A stretch of 64,000 bases of DNA from Rhizophagus irregularis (taxonomy: Eukaryota; Glomeromycota; Glomeromycetes; Glomerales; Glomeraceae): the NCBI RefSeq assembly GCF_026210795.1, contig NC_089436.1:4526001-4590000 (forward strand). Reading direction: 5' to 3'. The translations under genes were made by a program, and so were the position numbers. This document shows positions 34,383 through 46,709 of the stretch, piece by piece. The notes under the pieces are model-generated. The model saw nothing but the letters and a program-made list of their open reading frames with translations, made no database searches and had not been told where the DNA came from. How positions within the stretch are numbered: the stretch's first letter is position 1; each line of letters opens with the position of its first letter.

Positions 34383-35480
34383 AAATATCCTATTAGTAAC
34401 TATTTATATCCAATTGTACTCTATTGAATATCTCGATTGGTATCTAAGTATCCTTCTTTTACGCCATTTTTGGCAGCAATCAGGTTTACCAATTGATGAA
34501 AATTTTTAAAAAAATAGGGACCAATCGGGTGAAATTCGGTTACCTGATTAGTCCCGATTTAACATTGTTTGACTAGTATTTATTGCAATTAAAAGGTTAT
34601 TACATTGTTGTTCTGATGATACTGAAAAAAAAAAAACAGATAAAAATTTAAAAGGGTATTCATTTAAGAAGTAAAGAGAAAAAGAGACTATGAACATATT
34701 TTGGATTATGGCCTTCCCTTTCAGATGACCATTAAAAAAATGAGAAAAATTCACATATACTAGCTTCAATTTCAACAACAGTTCCATTAGAGTCTACAAT
34801 CCATGCCAACTAGCCAATTTTAGATTTCACTATCTTGCCAAGTGGCCAAAGCAATTCACTCATATCATTTTAATTGAATACATGACCGTAACAGTTCATA
34901 AATAAAAACCCATATGGTCACTGATAATTATAATGTAGTTGAAACCATATCACACAGGTCAAAAAGTGAAAAATCAGGTCATCAATTAGTCACCAATCAG
35001 CTATCTGATTGGTGACCGATTGGTAACTGATTGGATGCTGTGTTATTTAATAATTTCAATATCAGATGTAATACTTTAACATTATTGTTGATAATCTTCA
35101 AACCAAAAGATGTTGTGATATTATGACAGTCTGATTCATTTTTGGACTGTTTGATTACCACAGGATGATTTTTGCTACACCAAGATCATGATCTATCACT
35201 CTCATAATTCATTGGCATTTTAAATATAAATCAATTGTCATCTTGTTTACCACTTTTATTGAGGAATACAAAATGACACATTTTTTTGAGGTTTTCTCTT
35301 TCTGGATAGTGTATGCTAAGACATCATTTTTGAGCAATTTTCCAGTAATGCCTGCATCTTAAGGACTCTTATTGGGTTAGAATAGTATTCAAGGTGTACC
35401 ATTTTTAATGCCAGTATCAATTCTGTTCTTGAATTCACTGCTTGAAGGTTCTTTGTTGATAACTCTTCATTGTCATAATC
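34383..35480. other. Non-coding stretch with CCAATCAG-type short repeats
   Basis: No gene was recognised. Short motifs of the form ACCAATCGGG, CTGATTGGTGACC and complements recur around 34475-34560 and 34980-35030. They resemble motifs near 24310-24450 and may mark old inverted-repeat elements whose ends I could not fix. Confidence 0.35.
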
Positions 35481-35489
35481 AGTTTTCTT

Positions 35490-37032
35490 CTACAGTAAAT
35501 CGATGACAACATATATTTTTCTATATTTCTTGTTCATCTCTGTCTTTTTTTCTTTCATTATAGTTTTTTTGTTAAAAGTATTAAATTTACAGTTGTCAGA
35601 AGACTTAATACTTTCTTCTTTTTCTCTCCCTCCATCATTGAAATTTTGACACTCAAAAGAACCAACATTTTGGCGAGATAATCTTTCTGATCCCTTAATG
35701 ACATTGTTTTGAAAGGCCAACAGATGTAGTTCATCCATAGTAAAGAAATCACATCCCACACCATTACAACTAAAATTGGATGATAGCATGAAGGTTTTAC
35801 TATAATTCCCTCTGATCTGAAGGGTATGGCATTCCTTAGTTTTCTACATAAAATATCATTGCTAAAGTACATATTTTTATTTTTATCTTTTGAAAATAGT
35901 GCAAAACTAGGTATCTGAAAGGTGCTACAAATTTCATTACCAGATCTTTTATCCATTTTTTTTTGTAAAGTGTAGAATCATGACCAAGCATAAGAACTTA
36001 AAAAACCACTTAGTACAATGAATGAAAGGTAAGATGGTAAGGTAAGACTTACTCTTGAATAATGTTATCTACTTGAAGTGATTGGAATTGTGCAAACAAT
36101 TGATTTATTATATACCTTGAATATCATCAAGGTTTCACTAAATCATATTTTTTGATGTTGATGTTAGGCGATGGCCATTTTTATTACCCATGTAAGGATT
36201 ATTATGAATAATTTTTGTTTATTCCATTCTTTACAACTATAATTTGAATTACAGTATATTGTTGTTATCTTTATTATTATTACCTCCTTTAGCTGCATTT
36301 GTGTAGGAAGAAAGATTTCTTTTATTATTGAATTGACTAAGCACTTATATTTTATTCAAATATTTAGGTTTGACTTGTTATTTTTTATCACAATCTTTAG
36401 CAATATAAGCAGGTGAACCACATGTGTGGCAGGCTTTTTCATTTAAATTGAACTAAAAACACTACTGCCTTTGATATTGAGTTTTAAATTAGCAGCTTCA
36501 CTTAAAACATCTTTGTTAGGAAAGTATACCATTGCATATTTCAATAAATTATAATTCTTAGGATTTCTGGGAATAACTACACTTTTAGCATCTGATCCTT
36601 TAAGAAGTTCATTCACTTCTCTTCCAGTCATTCCAAAGGGTAAACCAGTAAGTTTAAGTGCAAACACATATTTTTCTTCTCTGCTTTCATCATTTAATAA
36701 TAATGGAACTATTCACTTTAACTGTATGCTGTTCCAAATAACAACTCCATTGGGAATAAAAATGATCTATACATTCTTCACCACACAGATTTCATATGGC
36801 TTATAGTTTAGGGGATACCTAAAACCTATATCATATAAGATTTCTGCATTTCTTTTGCTTTCAATTTTTCAGTTCTATAAGCTGCATCCTTAACTTGAAA
36901 TTTGATTGGTTCTTTATTTTCCATAAACTTAAATTTGGTGTCCACAAACTTATTATACTGTTCCTGATTATCAAATTCGATTTGAAAAAGATTTTCTTTA
37001 TTTTTTTTCTGATAGATAGTTGTAATCTTCAC
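35490..37032 (-). pseudogene. LINE ORF1-like (RRM plus zinc knuckle), degraded
   Basis: On the minus strand, fragments in changing frames include KKNKENLFQIEFDNQEQYNK (37032 downward), LTGLPFGMTGREVNELLKGS with a following RRM-like segment (36667-36443), the zinc-knuckle remnant CHTCGSPAYIAKDC (about 36420), an Asn-rich linker, and the charged tail MDKRSGNEICSTFQIPSFAL (35956) to 35490. From memory the order matches ORF1 of Rhizophagus LINE-type retrotransposons, which bind the element RNA. Stops and frame changes make it non-functional. Confidence 0.55.
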
Positions 37033-37439
37033 AATATCATTTTTTTTAAACTAAATTTTTATTTTTTATTTTTTATTAGCGAATAAATTTATAAAGAACA
37101 ATACAAACATATAAAATTTTATAATAATAGCTGCAGGTACCTGATTCTAAATTAACGAGTACTAACTAATTAGTTTCTATCTAAGTTTTAACCTGGATTT
37201 GAAACCTACTAAAGTAATATACAATTAAGATATTCTATCAACCTTGCTCTAAAAACCTGACTCCTAAGATAAAATTAATTTTTTATTTCAACTCCTTAAT
37301 ACCACTAAACACCGTTCAACTACTAACCTTCCTAAAAATATATAAACAAAGACAAAGTATAGTTAACTAAAACTATAAAATCCTGTACATTCATACCAAA
37401 ATAAATATTTGATCATAAACTATCTAAACCATTATAAAG

Positions 37440-37925
37440 GTTATTAGTGTTAATTTTTCTATTAAATTAATATATTCATCCTCGTTATAATTTTCTTTTA
37501 ACTTTTTTAAGATTAATTTTTAATCTTTTTCTTTTTCTTTTTGCTTCATGCATCTATCAATCCAAAAGCTCCAACTTTTTTCAAAAATAAAATTTCATAA
37601 TAAAATTACCTATATATTTCAATTATTAAATATCAATGACATATATGATGATGAACTATCCCTTTAATTAGATCTATAAAGGTAAACCTTGATTCATTAT
37701 AATCTCAATCCCAGTAACTCATTTGATTAATAAGAATATCATCAATAATCAGATCTTAACCTGCTTCAATTAACAATGAGTTACAACTATTTTTAAAAAA
37801 TTGTTTAACTTCTCAAATAATGTTATCTATTTCTGCATTATGTGATTCACAAATCCAGACATAATCAAAAGTTTCATCATGTTGTTTACAAAAAGAACAT
37901 TTCCAATTTTCAAATATTTTGTAAG
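37440..37925 (-). pseudogene. LINE ORF2 3' fragment (zinc-binding C-terminus)
   Basis: The minus strand reads WKCSFCKQHDETFDYVWICE, a Cys/His cluster like the C-terminal zinc-binding region of LINE reverse transcriptases, then degraded sequence ending FWIDRCMKQKEKEKD and a short KENYNEDEYINLIEKL tail. It lies 5' of the ORF1 remnant on the same strand, so it belongs to a different, adjacent LINE copy. Confidence 0.5.
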
Positions 37926-38491
37926 CTAAATATTTTTTTTTCTATTGTAAGAATCTCTTCTATCAAAAGATTTATCAATTATTTTTTTCTTTTTGACAAA
38001 AATAAAAAAGTAAGATATATTGAATCAACTTTATATGTAAAAACTTTATAAAATTTCTTGTAAAATAATGGGAATATACTAAAATTCATCTGTGAATTCA
38101 TTTGAATACTAAGAAAGGAAGTGTTGATACCAAAATTTATGATAATAAGCCAATGAATGTGCTACAAAGTTAAATAAACGTAATATAATAATGATAAAGC
38201 TTAATTAAAATAATTTTATTTTTTTTTGTTATAATCTTATAATAATCTTTCTTTAGAGTCCCAACTAATAATTATATTATTTACTGTAAAATTTGCATTA
38301 ACTATGTCAACTTTTCTTAATATGCAAAAATATTATTAAGTTAATCATTTTGCGGATTTAGTATGAATAAACTTAATTATTACACTTAATGACCTGGACC
38401 ATTTAAGAATTTTCATTTTTCAGCCAGTTACTCAAACTTGATCATGGAAATGTGGCAAACACAAATATTTTCTCTCCTCATCTTTATTAAA

Positions 38492-39863
38492 ATGTCTCAA
38501 CTTAATGTTGATTGCCTTAATGAAATTTTTTTAGAACACGATAAGTTACTCTGTATTCATGTTTATTAGTCAATCACCTTTGGTGTGAAAGTTTCTATTA
38601 AAATTTATAGGAGTAATATTAGGAATTACGGTACTTTAAACTCTTGTCTTCCAAATGAATTAAAAGAAATTCTATATGATAGGAATATTATTACTTCATC
38701 CTTAGCTTCAAAACTTCCAACGTTTAATTATGCATCATTTTGTAAAATTCTATCAATCTGTAAATTTAATTGCGAACTTAAACAATTTTTTAATGAACAA
38801 CAATCAATATATTTCTCCTCGAAATTTGGACCAATATTTATGTATTTGTGTATTTAAATTTTTTATGAAAATCTCTTCTATAAAAAAATTGAATTTAAAT
38901 TATTTATCAAGATCAAACATTTTATATTGGAGCGAGTGATTGTTTAAAAGATCTTTCAGAACTACACTGTTATTCAGATATTTGTCCTCAATTTTTTTAT
39001 CAATCATCTCAAATATGTCATAATATACAATTATTTGATATAACATTTACAAAAGTTATTTCAAATGGATTAAAAAGATTTAATTTCTGTTCAACAAAAT
39101 TTAAAAAATTTACAAATATTTCTACCTTATGATTGTGATGATTCAATAAGTTATATAATTGTTGCTTCATTAAAAATAATTTCTAATAATGTGATTATAT
39201 TATGTAATCATTACATTCCATTATCATTTATTTCAAAATTTATAAATTTACAAGAACTTATTTTTAGATTTTTATCATATAATAAATCTCCTTTTGAAGA
39301 ATTTAATGAATTACAATATATTAAATTTTCAAAATTACAATATTTAAAATTTAATAATGTTTATCCAAGAAATGAATTATTAATAAATTTCTTGATGAAT
39401 AATGGAAGAAATTTAAAAAAATTTTATATTAAAAAGAGTAATAAATCAATAAATTTTAACTATAATTAAATATTACCCAAATCTTAGAAAACTTTTTTAC
39501 TGGAATTAAAAATGATGAATTGGAAATATTAAAAATGTTTTTTGAAAGTTTTGGAATATTTAGAATATATTAAAATTCGGTGTAAAGGTTATTTTAGTGA
39601 AAGAAATTTATTTGATGTTATTGTTAAATTTTCACCTAAAGATTTTTGTAAATTTAGTATTAAATTATTCAGTTGATACAAGATCAACATTACTTCCAAT
39701 TCAATTAGAATCTTTTTTTTACAAATTGGTAAATCGTGAATCGAAAAAATCACTTTCTTTGATTATTTATCGTGATATGAATGTTTATACCTTTACAGAA
39801 AATGATGAAAATATGAAAATCATTGAAAAATATGCTAAATTAGGTATTATTAGAAAATTTTGA
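38492..39863 (+). pseudogene. F-box/LRR-type protein, degraded
   Basis: It starts MSQLNVDCLNEIF at 38492, the usual opening of Rhizophagus F-box proteins, which would serve as SCF ubiquitin-ligase adaptors. Further blocks are VSIKIYRSNIRNYGTLNSCL, FNYASFCKILSICK, HYIPLSFISKFINLQELIF, LQYLKFNNVYPRNELLINFL and MKIIEKYAKLGIIRKF at the end. A stop follows the first block near 38567, and further stops and frame changes occur near 38856, 38940, 39470 and 39660. It is recognisable end to end but broken. Confidence 0.75.
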
Positions 39864-40417
39864 GTGGTACACGAAGTTTAAATATTGGAAATACGGGATG
39901 CGTCAAAATAAACAGCGAAACTAATAGTATATGAATCTATGATTACTATCTAATAAATTAATGAACCTAATACTTAACACATAATATATAATCAATAATT
40001 AAAAATTATGTTATTGGCTTATCTTTTAATTCATTTTATAAATGTGAATCATTACTAATTTCTCCTTGTAATTATTACTTACAAATATCAAATAATCTAT
40101 ATTACTTTAAGTAACTGCAACTTTCACAAAACAATGTTAGTTGGCATTGTGAACGTCTCACAATGTATCTATGTCGGGATAAAACAGAAATGTAGTAATC
40201 AAAAATTTTATTATATAAAATACATTGTCTTTTAATAAATTAAATAAATTGTTTATTTCTATCTTTGCAAAAACCTGTGATTGTGAAACCAATTACTGAT
40301 CTTCAGATCCGCTTTTTTTTTAAGCTATAGGCATTTCAGAAGTATGTTAAAATATTATTAGTATTTTTAACAAAATATTAAGCATACCATCCCTTTTTTA
40401 GGCATATCTTCAGCTCT
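39864..40417. other. Intergenic spacer
   Basis: AT-rich DNA without a credible reading frame or structured repeat. Confidence 0.4.
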
Positions 40418-40692
40418 ATGGATGCGGATTTTGGTAAATATTTTTTCCTTTTTTTACTTTGATTTTTTTATTTAACAAGCGTTTACTGATTGTTTATTTC
40501 TTTTTTTTAGATAGTTCTCCAAATTTTGGGATTTTAGTTCATTTTTTTAAAAATAATGAACTGTTACTAACAGTTCATTTTCCTTTTTTAAGATATTTAG
40601 ATATTTGGACGCATGGGAATTTGGTGCCGCATCACCTACCGGATAATTTAAGCCAATCACTTACAAATAAAGTAGGCCCTGAAAATTTTTGA
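40418..40692 (+). CDS. Small two-exon gene of unknown function (tentative)
   Basis: The predicted exons 40418-40433 and 40511-40692 are joined by a GT-AG intron (40434-40510). They give MDADFDSSPNFGILVHFF, then LRYLDIWTHGNLVPHHL and an end at GPENF. The protein is about 65 residues with no domain I recognise. The intron has good borders, but the first exon is only 16 nt. It may be a fragment of a larger family. Low confidence. Confidence 0.3.
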
Positions 40693-41329
40693 GTTACCAC
40701 GATTATGTTTCAATTTTGATATATTTATATAAATAATGAGACATGAATGTTACAGTTCATATTAGTAAATAAGATGGATGAAATAGTTTTTTTTTTTTTT
40801 GATAAGAACCATTTGATATTTTTCTAAAACTCAGACTATTTCTTTACATTTAAATATTGCTTGGATTCTGATTACTACATTACTACTACTCTCTTCCTTT
40901 ATGATGATCGTATTTTTTTTTTCAAAGTTAAAATAATTATAACATTAATTGAAATATCGGGAATTTTCAAGAAATTAATTTTTTGAGATAAAATTTTTTT
41001 TTCTTACAAAAAGAGAAATGATAAAAATAGTGAAGTTTGAACCAAAAAAATTTAGACGTTAGTACTAAAAGTATCCGAGAGTTTTTCGTCCAAATTGGGA
41101 ATTATGGTTAGATTAAATAATTTAATCCCAATCTTCATTTTCGAGATATCAAAAAAAGACATCCTTTTATGGTGAACAAATCAAATATCATATCATATAT
41201 AAATAAAAAAAACTAATATTTTTTACGGCTAGTGGGTGTTTATTTTAATTTCAAATTTATAGTCACCATTCGAAATTAAACATAAACTTTTACGTTATTT
41301 TTTATGGCCCGCCGTAAGCACGGAAAGGT
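40693..41329. other. Intergenic spacer
   Basis: No gene or clear repeat was seen, only T runs and AT-rich DNA. Confidence 0.4.
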
Positions 41330-41530
41330 TGATGAAAAATCATCATGGTGCATGATGATTTTTCACCATGTTGCATGATGGCTTTTCACCATGTTGCATG
41401 ATGACTTTTCATCATGATTGATGATGACTTTTCACCATGTCTCTTGATGACTTTTCACCATGATTTATGACGACTTTTCACCATGTAACGAATAATTTTC
41501 ATCATGTGACAAATAATTTTCATCATGTTT
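41330..41530. repeat. Short tandem repeat, about 29-bp unit
   Basis: Around seven units resemble ATGATGACTTTTCACCATG, with variation after CATG. The motif is partly self-complementary (CATGATG / CATCATG). Confidence 0.75.
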
Positions 41531-41815
41531 CCTAATACGAAATTGTTCAATATCCAAAAATAGCTTACCATGCCGCTGGTTTTTTATATTACAAATCGTA
41601 CTATAAAACATTTTTATTCCATCACATCTATGAATTTTTTTTCTCAACCGATCTAAATTTTTTTGGTTCCCCTTTTTTTTAATTGTCATTTTTCTTTTCT
41701 TGAACCAATCTTTTACTTTTGGTTCTTTCTTTTTTTTCAAATTTCCTCTTTTCTCTTTCAAAACACCTTTGTCTTTCTTTTCCTTTTTTTTTTTTTTAAA
41801 AAATTTTTCATTTTT

Positions 41816-42430
41816 TTCCTCTCTTTATTTTTTTTTCATTCTTTTCACCATTTAGATTTGGTTTTTTTTCCAAAACCGAAAAATTATTATTATTTTTTTT
41901 TTATTAAATAATCTTCTAAGACTTATATTATTTTTTTTTGGTCTTTTTTTTTAGACCTTATTATTGAATTTTTTTTTTTGGTCTTTTTGGACCGAATTAT
42001 TATTTATTTCAGAATTTTTTCGGTACTTTTTAAACCCGATTTCTTTCTTTATCCTTTTTCTTTCCTCGTATTTTTTTTCTTTTTCTTTTGAAATTTTTCT
42101 TTTTCAACCCGATTTTTCTCTTTATCCCTCCCCACAAATTTTTTTTTTGTTTTTTTCCGATTGACTTTTTTTCCAATCCGAAAATTTTTTTTTCCTTTTC
42201 CTTTTTCGGTTTGGCCTTTTTTCTTTCATACCGAATTTTTTTTCCTGAATACATTCTTTCACCATTTAGGTTTGGACCGGTGATCAGATTTCCCGATTCT
42301 TATTAATAATAGTATTATTATTTTGTATCAAGCTCAATAATAAATAGACTAACATAATTATTTATTTTTTGTAAAAATAGATCGTTATAATTAATTTTTC
42401 TGGGAATTTATTTTTCATATTAATTAGTAA
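41816..42430. repeat. Direct duplication of a T-rich block (second copy about 44150-44800)
   Basis: Both copies share GGTCTTTTTGGACC, CAGAATTTTTTTCGGT-like sequence, CACCATTTAGGTTTGGA / ACCATTTAGATTTGGA followed by TCGGTGATC, then GCTCAATA with AATAGACT and TTTTTTGTAA with AATAGATCG. They flank the exon/intron-like array 42608-44080. The second copy also carries an insert near 44540-44680. Confidence 0.6.
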
Positions 42431-42607
42431 GATATTTTTTTTTCTAGAGGATAAAAAAAAAGATTTTTTTCGTAACAATGTAACAACAACCTACTTTACA
42501 AAATTGTTTTTGTAATGAATTTGTAAATTCCACAATATTGCAACATTTGTTTCGTGTGATAAATAAATTTTGTATTGTATAACACTTGCACATGTTATTT
42601 ATTCTAG

Positions 42608-44080
42608 GTCCAAGTGTTTCGGTATGGAAACTTCGGAATGGTGAATTTCGAAACAGTAAATTTCAAAATAGTAAGTTTCGCAACGAAACAATGCGAAACA
42701 ATTATTTTTTATTTTTTTTTAATAAGATATGTTATTTATTCTAACGTTTCTTTATTTTTGCAGGTTTGTTTCGACTTGGTAACTTTGGAACGGTAGATTT
42801 CGAAAATAGTAAGTTTCGCAATGTTATGTAATGTTGCGAAACTTTATTTTTTTATTTTATAAAGAAACGATATCTCACGTTTCTTTTTTTTTTGTAGGTT
42901 CAAGTGTTTTCTGCTCGGGGCTTCAAAACAAACGGTGAGTTTTGCAAACGTCGTGAAACTTGAATGTTTTTTATTGTAAGAAACGTTATATTAACGTTCC
43001 TCTCTTTTTTTGTAGGTTCAAGTATTTTGGCTTAGGAACTTCGAAATGACGACTTTTAAAGCGGTAAGTTTTGCAACGTTTTATTTCGTTACGAAACTTA
43101 ATTTCTTTTTTTTTGTTTGAGAACGTTATACTGTTTTTTTGTAGGTTCAAGTGTGAAATTCGAAATGGCGAATTACGAAACGGTAGGTTTCGCAATGAAA
43201 CAAAACGTTGCGAACTTTAATTTTTTTTATTCTAAGAAATGTTATATTAACGTTTCTTCTTTTTTTGTAGGTATTCTCTGGATATTGGATTTCGGTTAGG
43301 TTTCGAAGTTTCGTTTTGAAACTTGGATTTTTATTTATTTTCTTTTTTTTAAAGAAACGTTATTAACGTTTCTTTATTTATTTTTGTAGACTCCCTTCGG
43401 CTTTTGATATCGGGCTGGGATGCTAAGAGAGGGTAACTGGGTAGTTTTGTAATGATTACGAAACTTTATTTTTTTTATAATTTTTTAAAGGAACGTTACT
43501 AACGTTCTTTATTCTTTTTTTGTAGGTTTCGGTACTCCAAGGACCCGAAACGGCAAAATTGTAAGTTTCGTAACAATAAAATTGTCACGAAAATTTAATA
43601 TATTTTTTTTTGCTTTTTAAAGGATGTTGCTAACATTCTTTATTCAATTTTTAGGTTTCGTTACTCCAAGATTCTAAACGGTGAAATGGTATGTTTCGCA
43701 ATGTCTTATTGCGAAACTTAATTTTCTTTTTATTAAGAAACGTTCTAACATTTCTTTTTCTTTATTTTGTAGGTTTCGTTGAGCTCAGACATTTAGTTTC
43801 GGCAAGTTTCATTACGAAACTTACCTTTTTTGTTTTTTAATGGAAACGTTACTTACGTTTCTTTATAATTTTTTTGTAGGTTCCGGAGATTATCAACTAG
43901 GTCACTAGGGTACCGGTGATTAGAAACGGTAAGTTTCTTTGCGAAATTTACCTTTTTTTTGTTTTTTAATGGAAACGTTCATTATCGTTTTATTCTTTTA
44001 TTTTGTAGACTCCATGATTTTAGTGTTCTGGATACTAGCGATGAGTAAGTTTCGTGGTTTTCATTGTGAAACTTATGTTT
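42608..44080 (+). repeat. Tandem array with exon/intron-like units (about 12)
   Basis: Intron-like segments of about 81 to 93 bp start GTAAGTTTCGCAACG or a variant and end TTTTTTTGTAG. Each holds two inverted repeats (GTTTCG...CGAAAC and AAACGTTA...TAACGTTT). Between them lie 37- to 63-nt blocks, for example 42608-42670, 42764-42808, 42898-42934, 43016-43063 and 43145-43182. Several blocks are open and similar (VQVFRYGNFG, LFRLGNFG, VQVFWLRNFE), but phases do not all agree, so I do not call a gene. Confidence 0.6.
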
Positions 44081-44543
44081 TCTATTTAAAATGTTATAAA
44101 ATTTTATCTTTTCTTTCGAACTGAATTGAATTCTTTCAGTTACCTTTTTTTTAATTTTCTTTGAAAAAATTTTCATTTTTTTTTTCTCTTTTTCGGTTAT
44201 TGGTCATTTAAGACCGATTTTTTTTATATTATTATTTTTTCGGTCTTTTTTTTAGACCGTATTATTAATTTTTTTTAAAATTTTTTTTCAGTCTTTTTGG
44301 ACCAGATTTTTTTTTTCAGAATTTTTTTCGGTGCTTATTTTTTTTACGAATTCCTTTTATTCTTTCCTTATCCATTTTCTTTTCCCCCAAATTTTATTTT
44401 TCACTTTTTTTTCAATTTTCTTCATTGTTATTTTTTTTTCCCAAACCACATTCTTAAACCATTTAGATTTGGATCGGTGATCGGATTGACACTGTGGCAC
44501 TACGGTAATTGCCCTTTTTCCCGATTCTTATTATTATCATTAG

Positions 44544-44676
44544 CATATCGGCTGATTGGAAAAATCAAGCCAATTAATATTTAAGCTCAGTTGATGGGTT
44601 CATTATATAACTGATGGGTTACTTATTGTCATTTAGCATATAAAATTATGGGAGGCTTTTCTGATCAGCCGATATG
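44544..44676. repeat. Short inverted-repeat insert
   Basis: CATATCGGCTGAT and its complement ATCAGCCGATATG bound a 133-bp segment that is absent from the other copy of the flanking duplication. It is probably a MITE; no target duplication was identified. Confidence 0.4.
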
Positions 44677-44928
44677 GTAATAATATTTTCCCTAATTATT
44701 TTTTAGGCTCAATATAAATAGACTGACATATAATTTACTTATTTATTTTTTGTAACAATAGATCGGTTTAGTAAATTCTATGGGAAAATGTTTTTTCATG
44801 ACAATATATTGTTATAATTGGGGAATTTTTTTTTCATGACAATAGATTGTTATAATTGGGGAATTTTTTTTTCATAGCAATAGATTGTTATAATTGATTT
44901 TTGGGGATTGTGAAATATTTTTTTGGGA

Positions 44929-45735
44929 GGATTGCTAACCGTCGCCTGGGCAGGGTTTTTTTTCAAATATGTCACATGATGTACAAATTTATTAGTCGGC
45001 TGATGGCTGAATTTTTAACTCAGCTATTTTGATCGATTAAACTTAAAATTTTATTGTGAAGATATTTATAAAAAAATTTTTTTGCATATTTATTCAAAAT
45101 AATCTTATTTAATGAAATTTTATTTGCAAATATTAAAATTTAAGCCACACATTTACGATTTTCAATAAAAAAATCATCGTATTTAAACAATAACAATAAA
45201 TAAAAGATAAATAAATTACAATGACCAAGGAGAAAGATGCTAATAAAAAAATGAAATAACAATGAAGTAATGGAAAGTAATAGAAGATGAAAGAGAAAAA
45301 AAGAGTAATGGAAGTGATAGGAAACAAAAAGGAGAAATAGGACATGATAAGAGATGAAAAGTAGTGATGGGAAATGAAAAGAAATGATGGGAGACGAAGA
45401 GAAGTGATGGGAGGTAAAAAAGAGTGATGGGAGATGAAGAGGATTGATGGGAGACTAAAAGAAGTGATGGGAGACGAAGAGGAGTAATGAGAGACGAAAA
45501 GAAGTGATGGGAGACGAAGAGGAGTGATGGGAGGTAAAAAGGAGTAATGGGAGACGAAGAGGAGTGATGGGAGACGAAAGGAAGTGATGAGAGACAAAAA
45601 GCAGTGATGGAAGACGAAGAGGAGTGATGAGAGTTGAAAAGAAGTGATGGGAGACCGAAAAGGAGTGATGGGAGACGAAAAGGAGTGATGGGATACGAAA
45701 AGGAGCGATGGGAGACTGGGAGACGTAAAGCAAGT
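44929..45735. repeat. Repeat ending in a GATGGGAGACGAAGAGGAGT array, copy L
   Basis: It begins GGATTGCTAACCGTCGCCTGG and ends in about 20 units of a 22- to 23-bp minisatellite. An inverted copy lies at 48740-49671. All ORFs across it are translations of the minisatellite. Confidence 0.75.
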
Positions 45736-46371
45736 ATCATTCCCACCGCATCGCGACGGGTTACACCTAGTAGTTACTAAATTTTTATTTTCTCCTTTTT
45801 TTTAGACGGTTCCAAAGATAAAACATTAAAACTGTTTTGCTATCATTATTTTTAAAGTTTTTACAATAAAGTACAAATACATTTTAGCATGATATGAACT
45901 GCACATCCAGTAACCATAGCATTGAATTTCTGCGTACAAAAATCCAATGATTGGTAATATTATAAAGCTATGGTACAATATCCCTACAAGACCAATAACA
46001 ACATCGGGAGACGTTTTTTATGTAGATTTGGTTCAAAAATTCTACATGAACTATACATATACTATTCTATGTGATTTTAGAGACCCAACATGAGTTTTAC
46101 GTAAATCTAATTTCATGCCTAAGATATATTTATATGGATTCATATAGATTTTTATTTAAAATTTGAATAAAATTTTACGTATTTTTTAAATAAATATATT
46201 ATAGCCCTATAAAAAATAAGTGTCTGGAAATTGTCCAGAAATTGTCCAGAAAATTTGTCTAAATAATTGTCCAGAAAATGTCCAGAAAATGCCAGGTACC
46301 ATGTCCGGAAATTGTTCCGAAAACACACTTGTTTCCGGATACTCATTTTGTCCAGAATTTGTCCGGAAATT
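45736..46371. other. Non-coding stretch with TTGTCCAGAAA repeats
   Basis: No gene was seen. From 46220 to 46370, variants of TTGTCCAGAAA and TTGTCCGGAAA recur, just outside the fold-back element. Confidence 0.4.
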
Positions 46372-46709
46372 TATGGCAAGCCGAGTTGGACAAAATTATC
46401 AGACATTGCGTGATAAAATATCAAGCATGGCTAGACAAAATGTCACTCCGTGTCTGACATTTTACCTGTTTATGCTTGATTTTCATCTGTCCCGTGCTTG
46501 ATATTTATCTGTATGTGCTTGATATTTTTATCTGTTCATGCTTGATGTTTATCTATCACGTGCTTGATATTTTTATCTGTTCATGCTTGATGTTTATCTG
46601 TACATGCTTGATGTTTTATCTGTACGTGCTTGATGTTTTATCTGTACGTGTTTGATGTTTTATCTGTACGTGTTTGATGTTTATCTGTACGTGCTTGATG
46701 GTTTTATCC

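Noticed and set aside
41816-44800. Direct repeats considered as LTRs of a retrotransposon
   Set aside because: There is no gag/pol coding between them, no TG..CA ends and no target duplication; the interior is an exon/intron-like array.
45133-45746. Long Ser/Leu/Pro ORFs on the minus strand, and similar ones at 49104-49501
   Set aside because: They come from a minisatellite that happens to lack stops; all three frames look alike.
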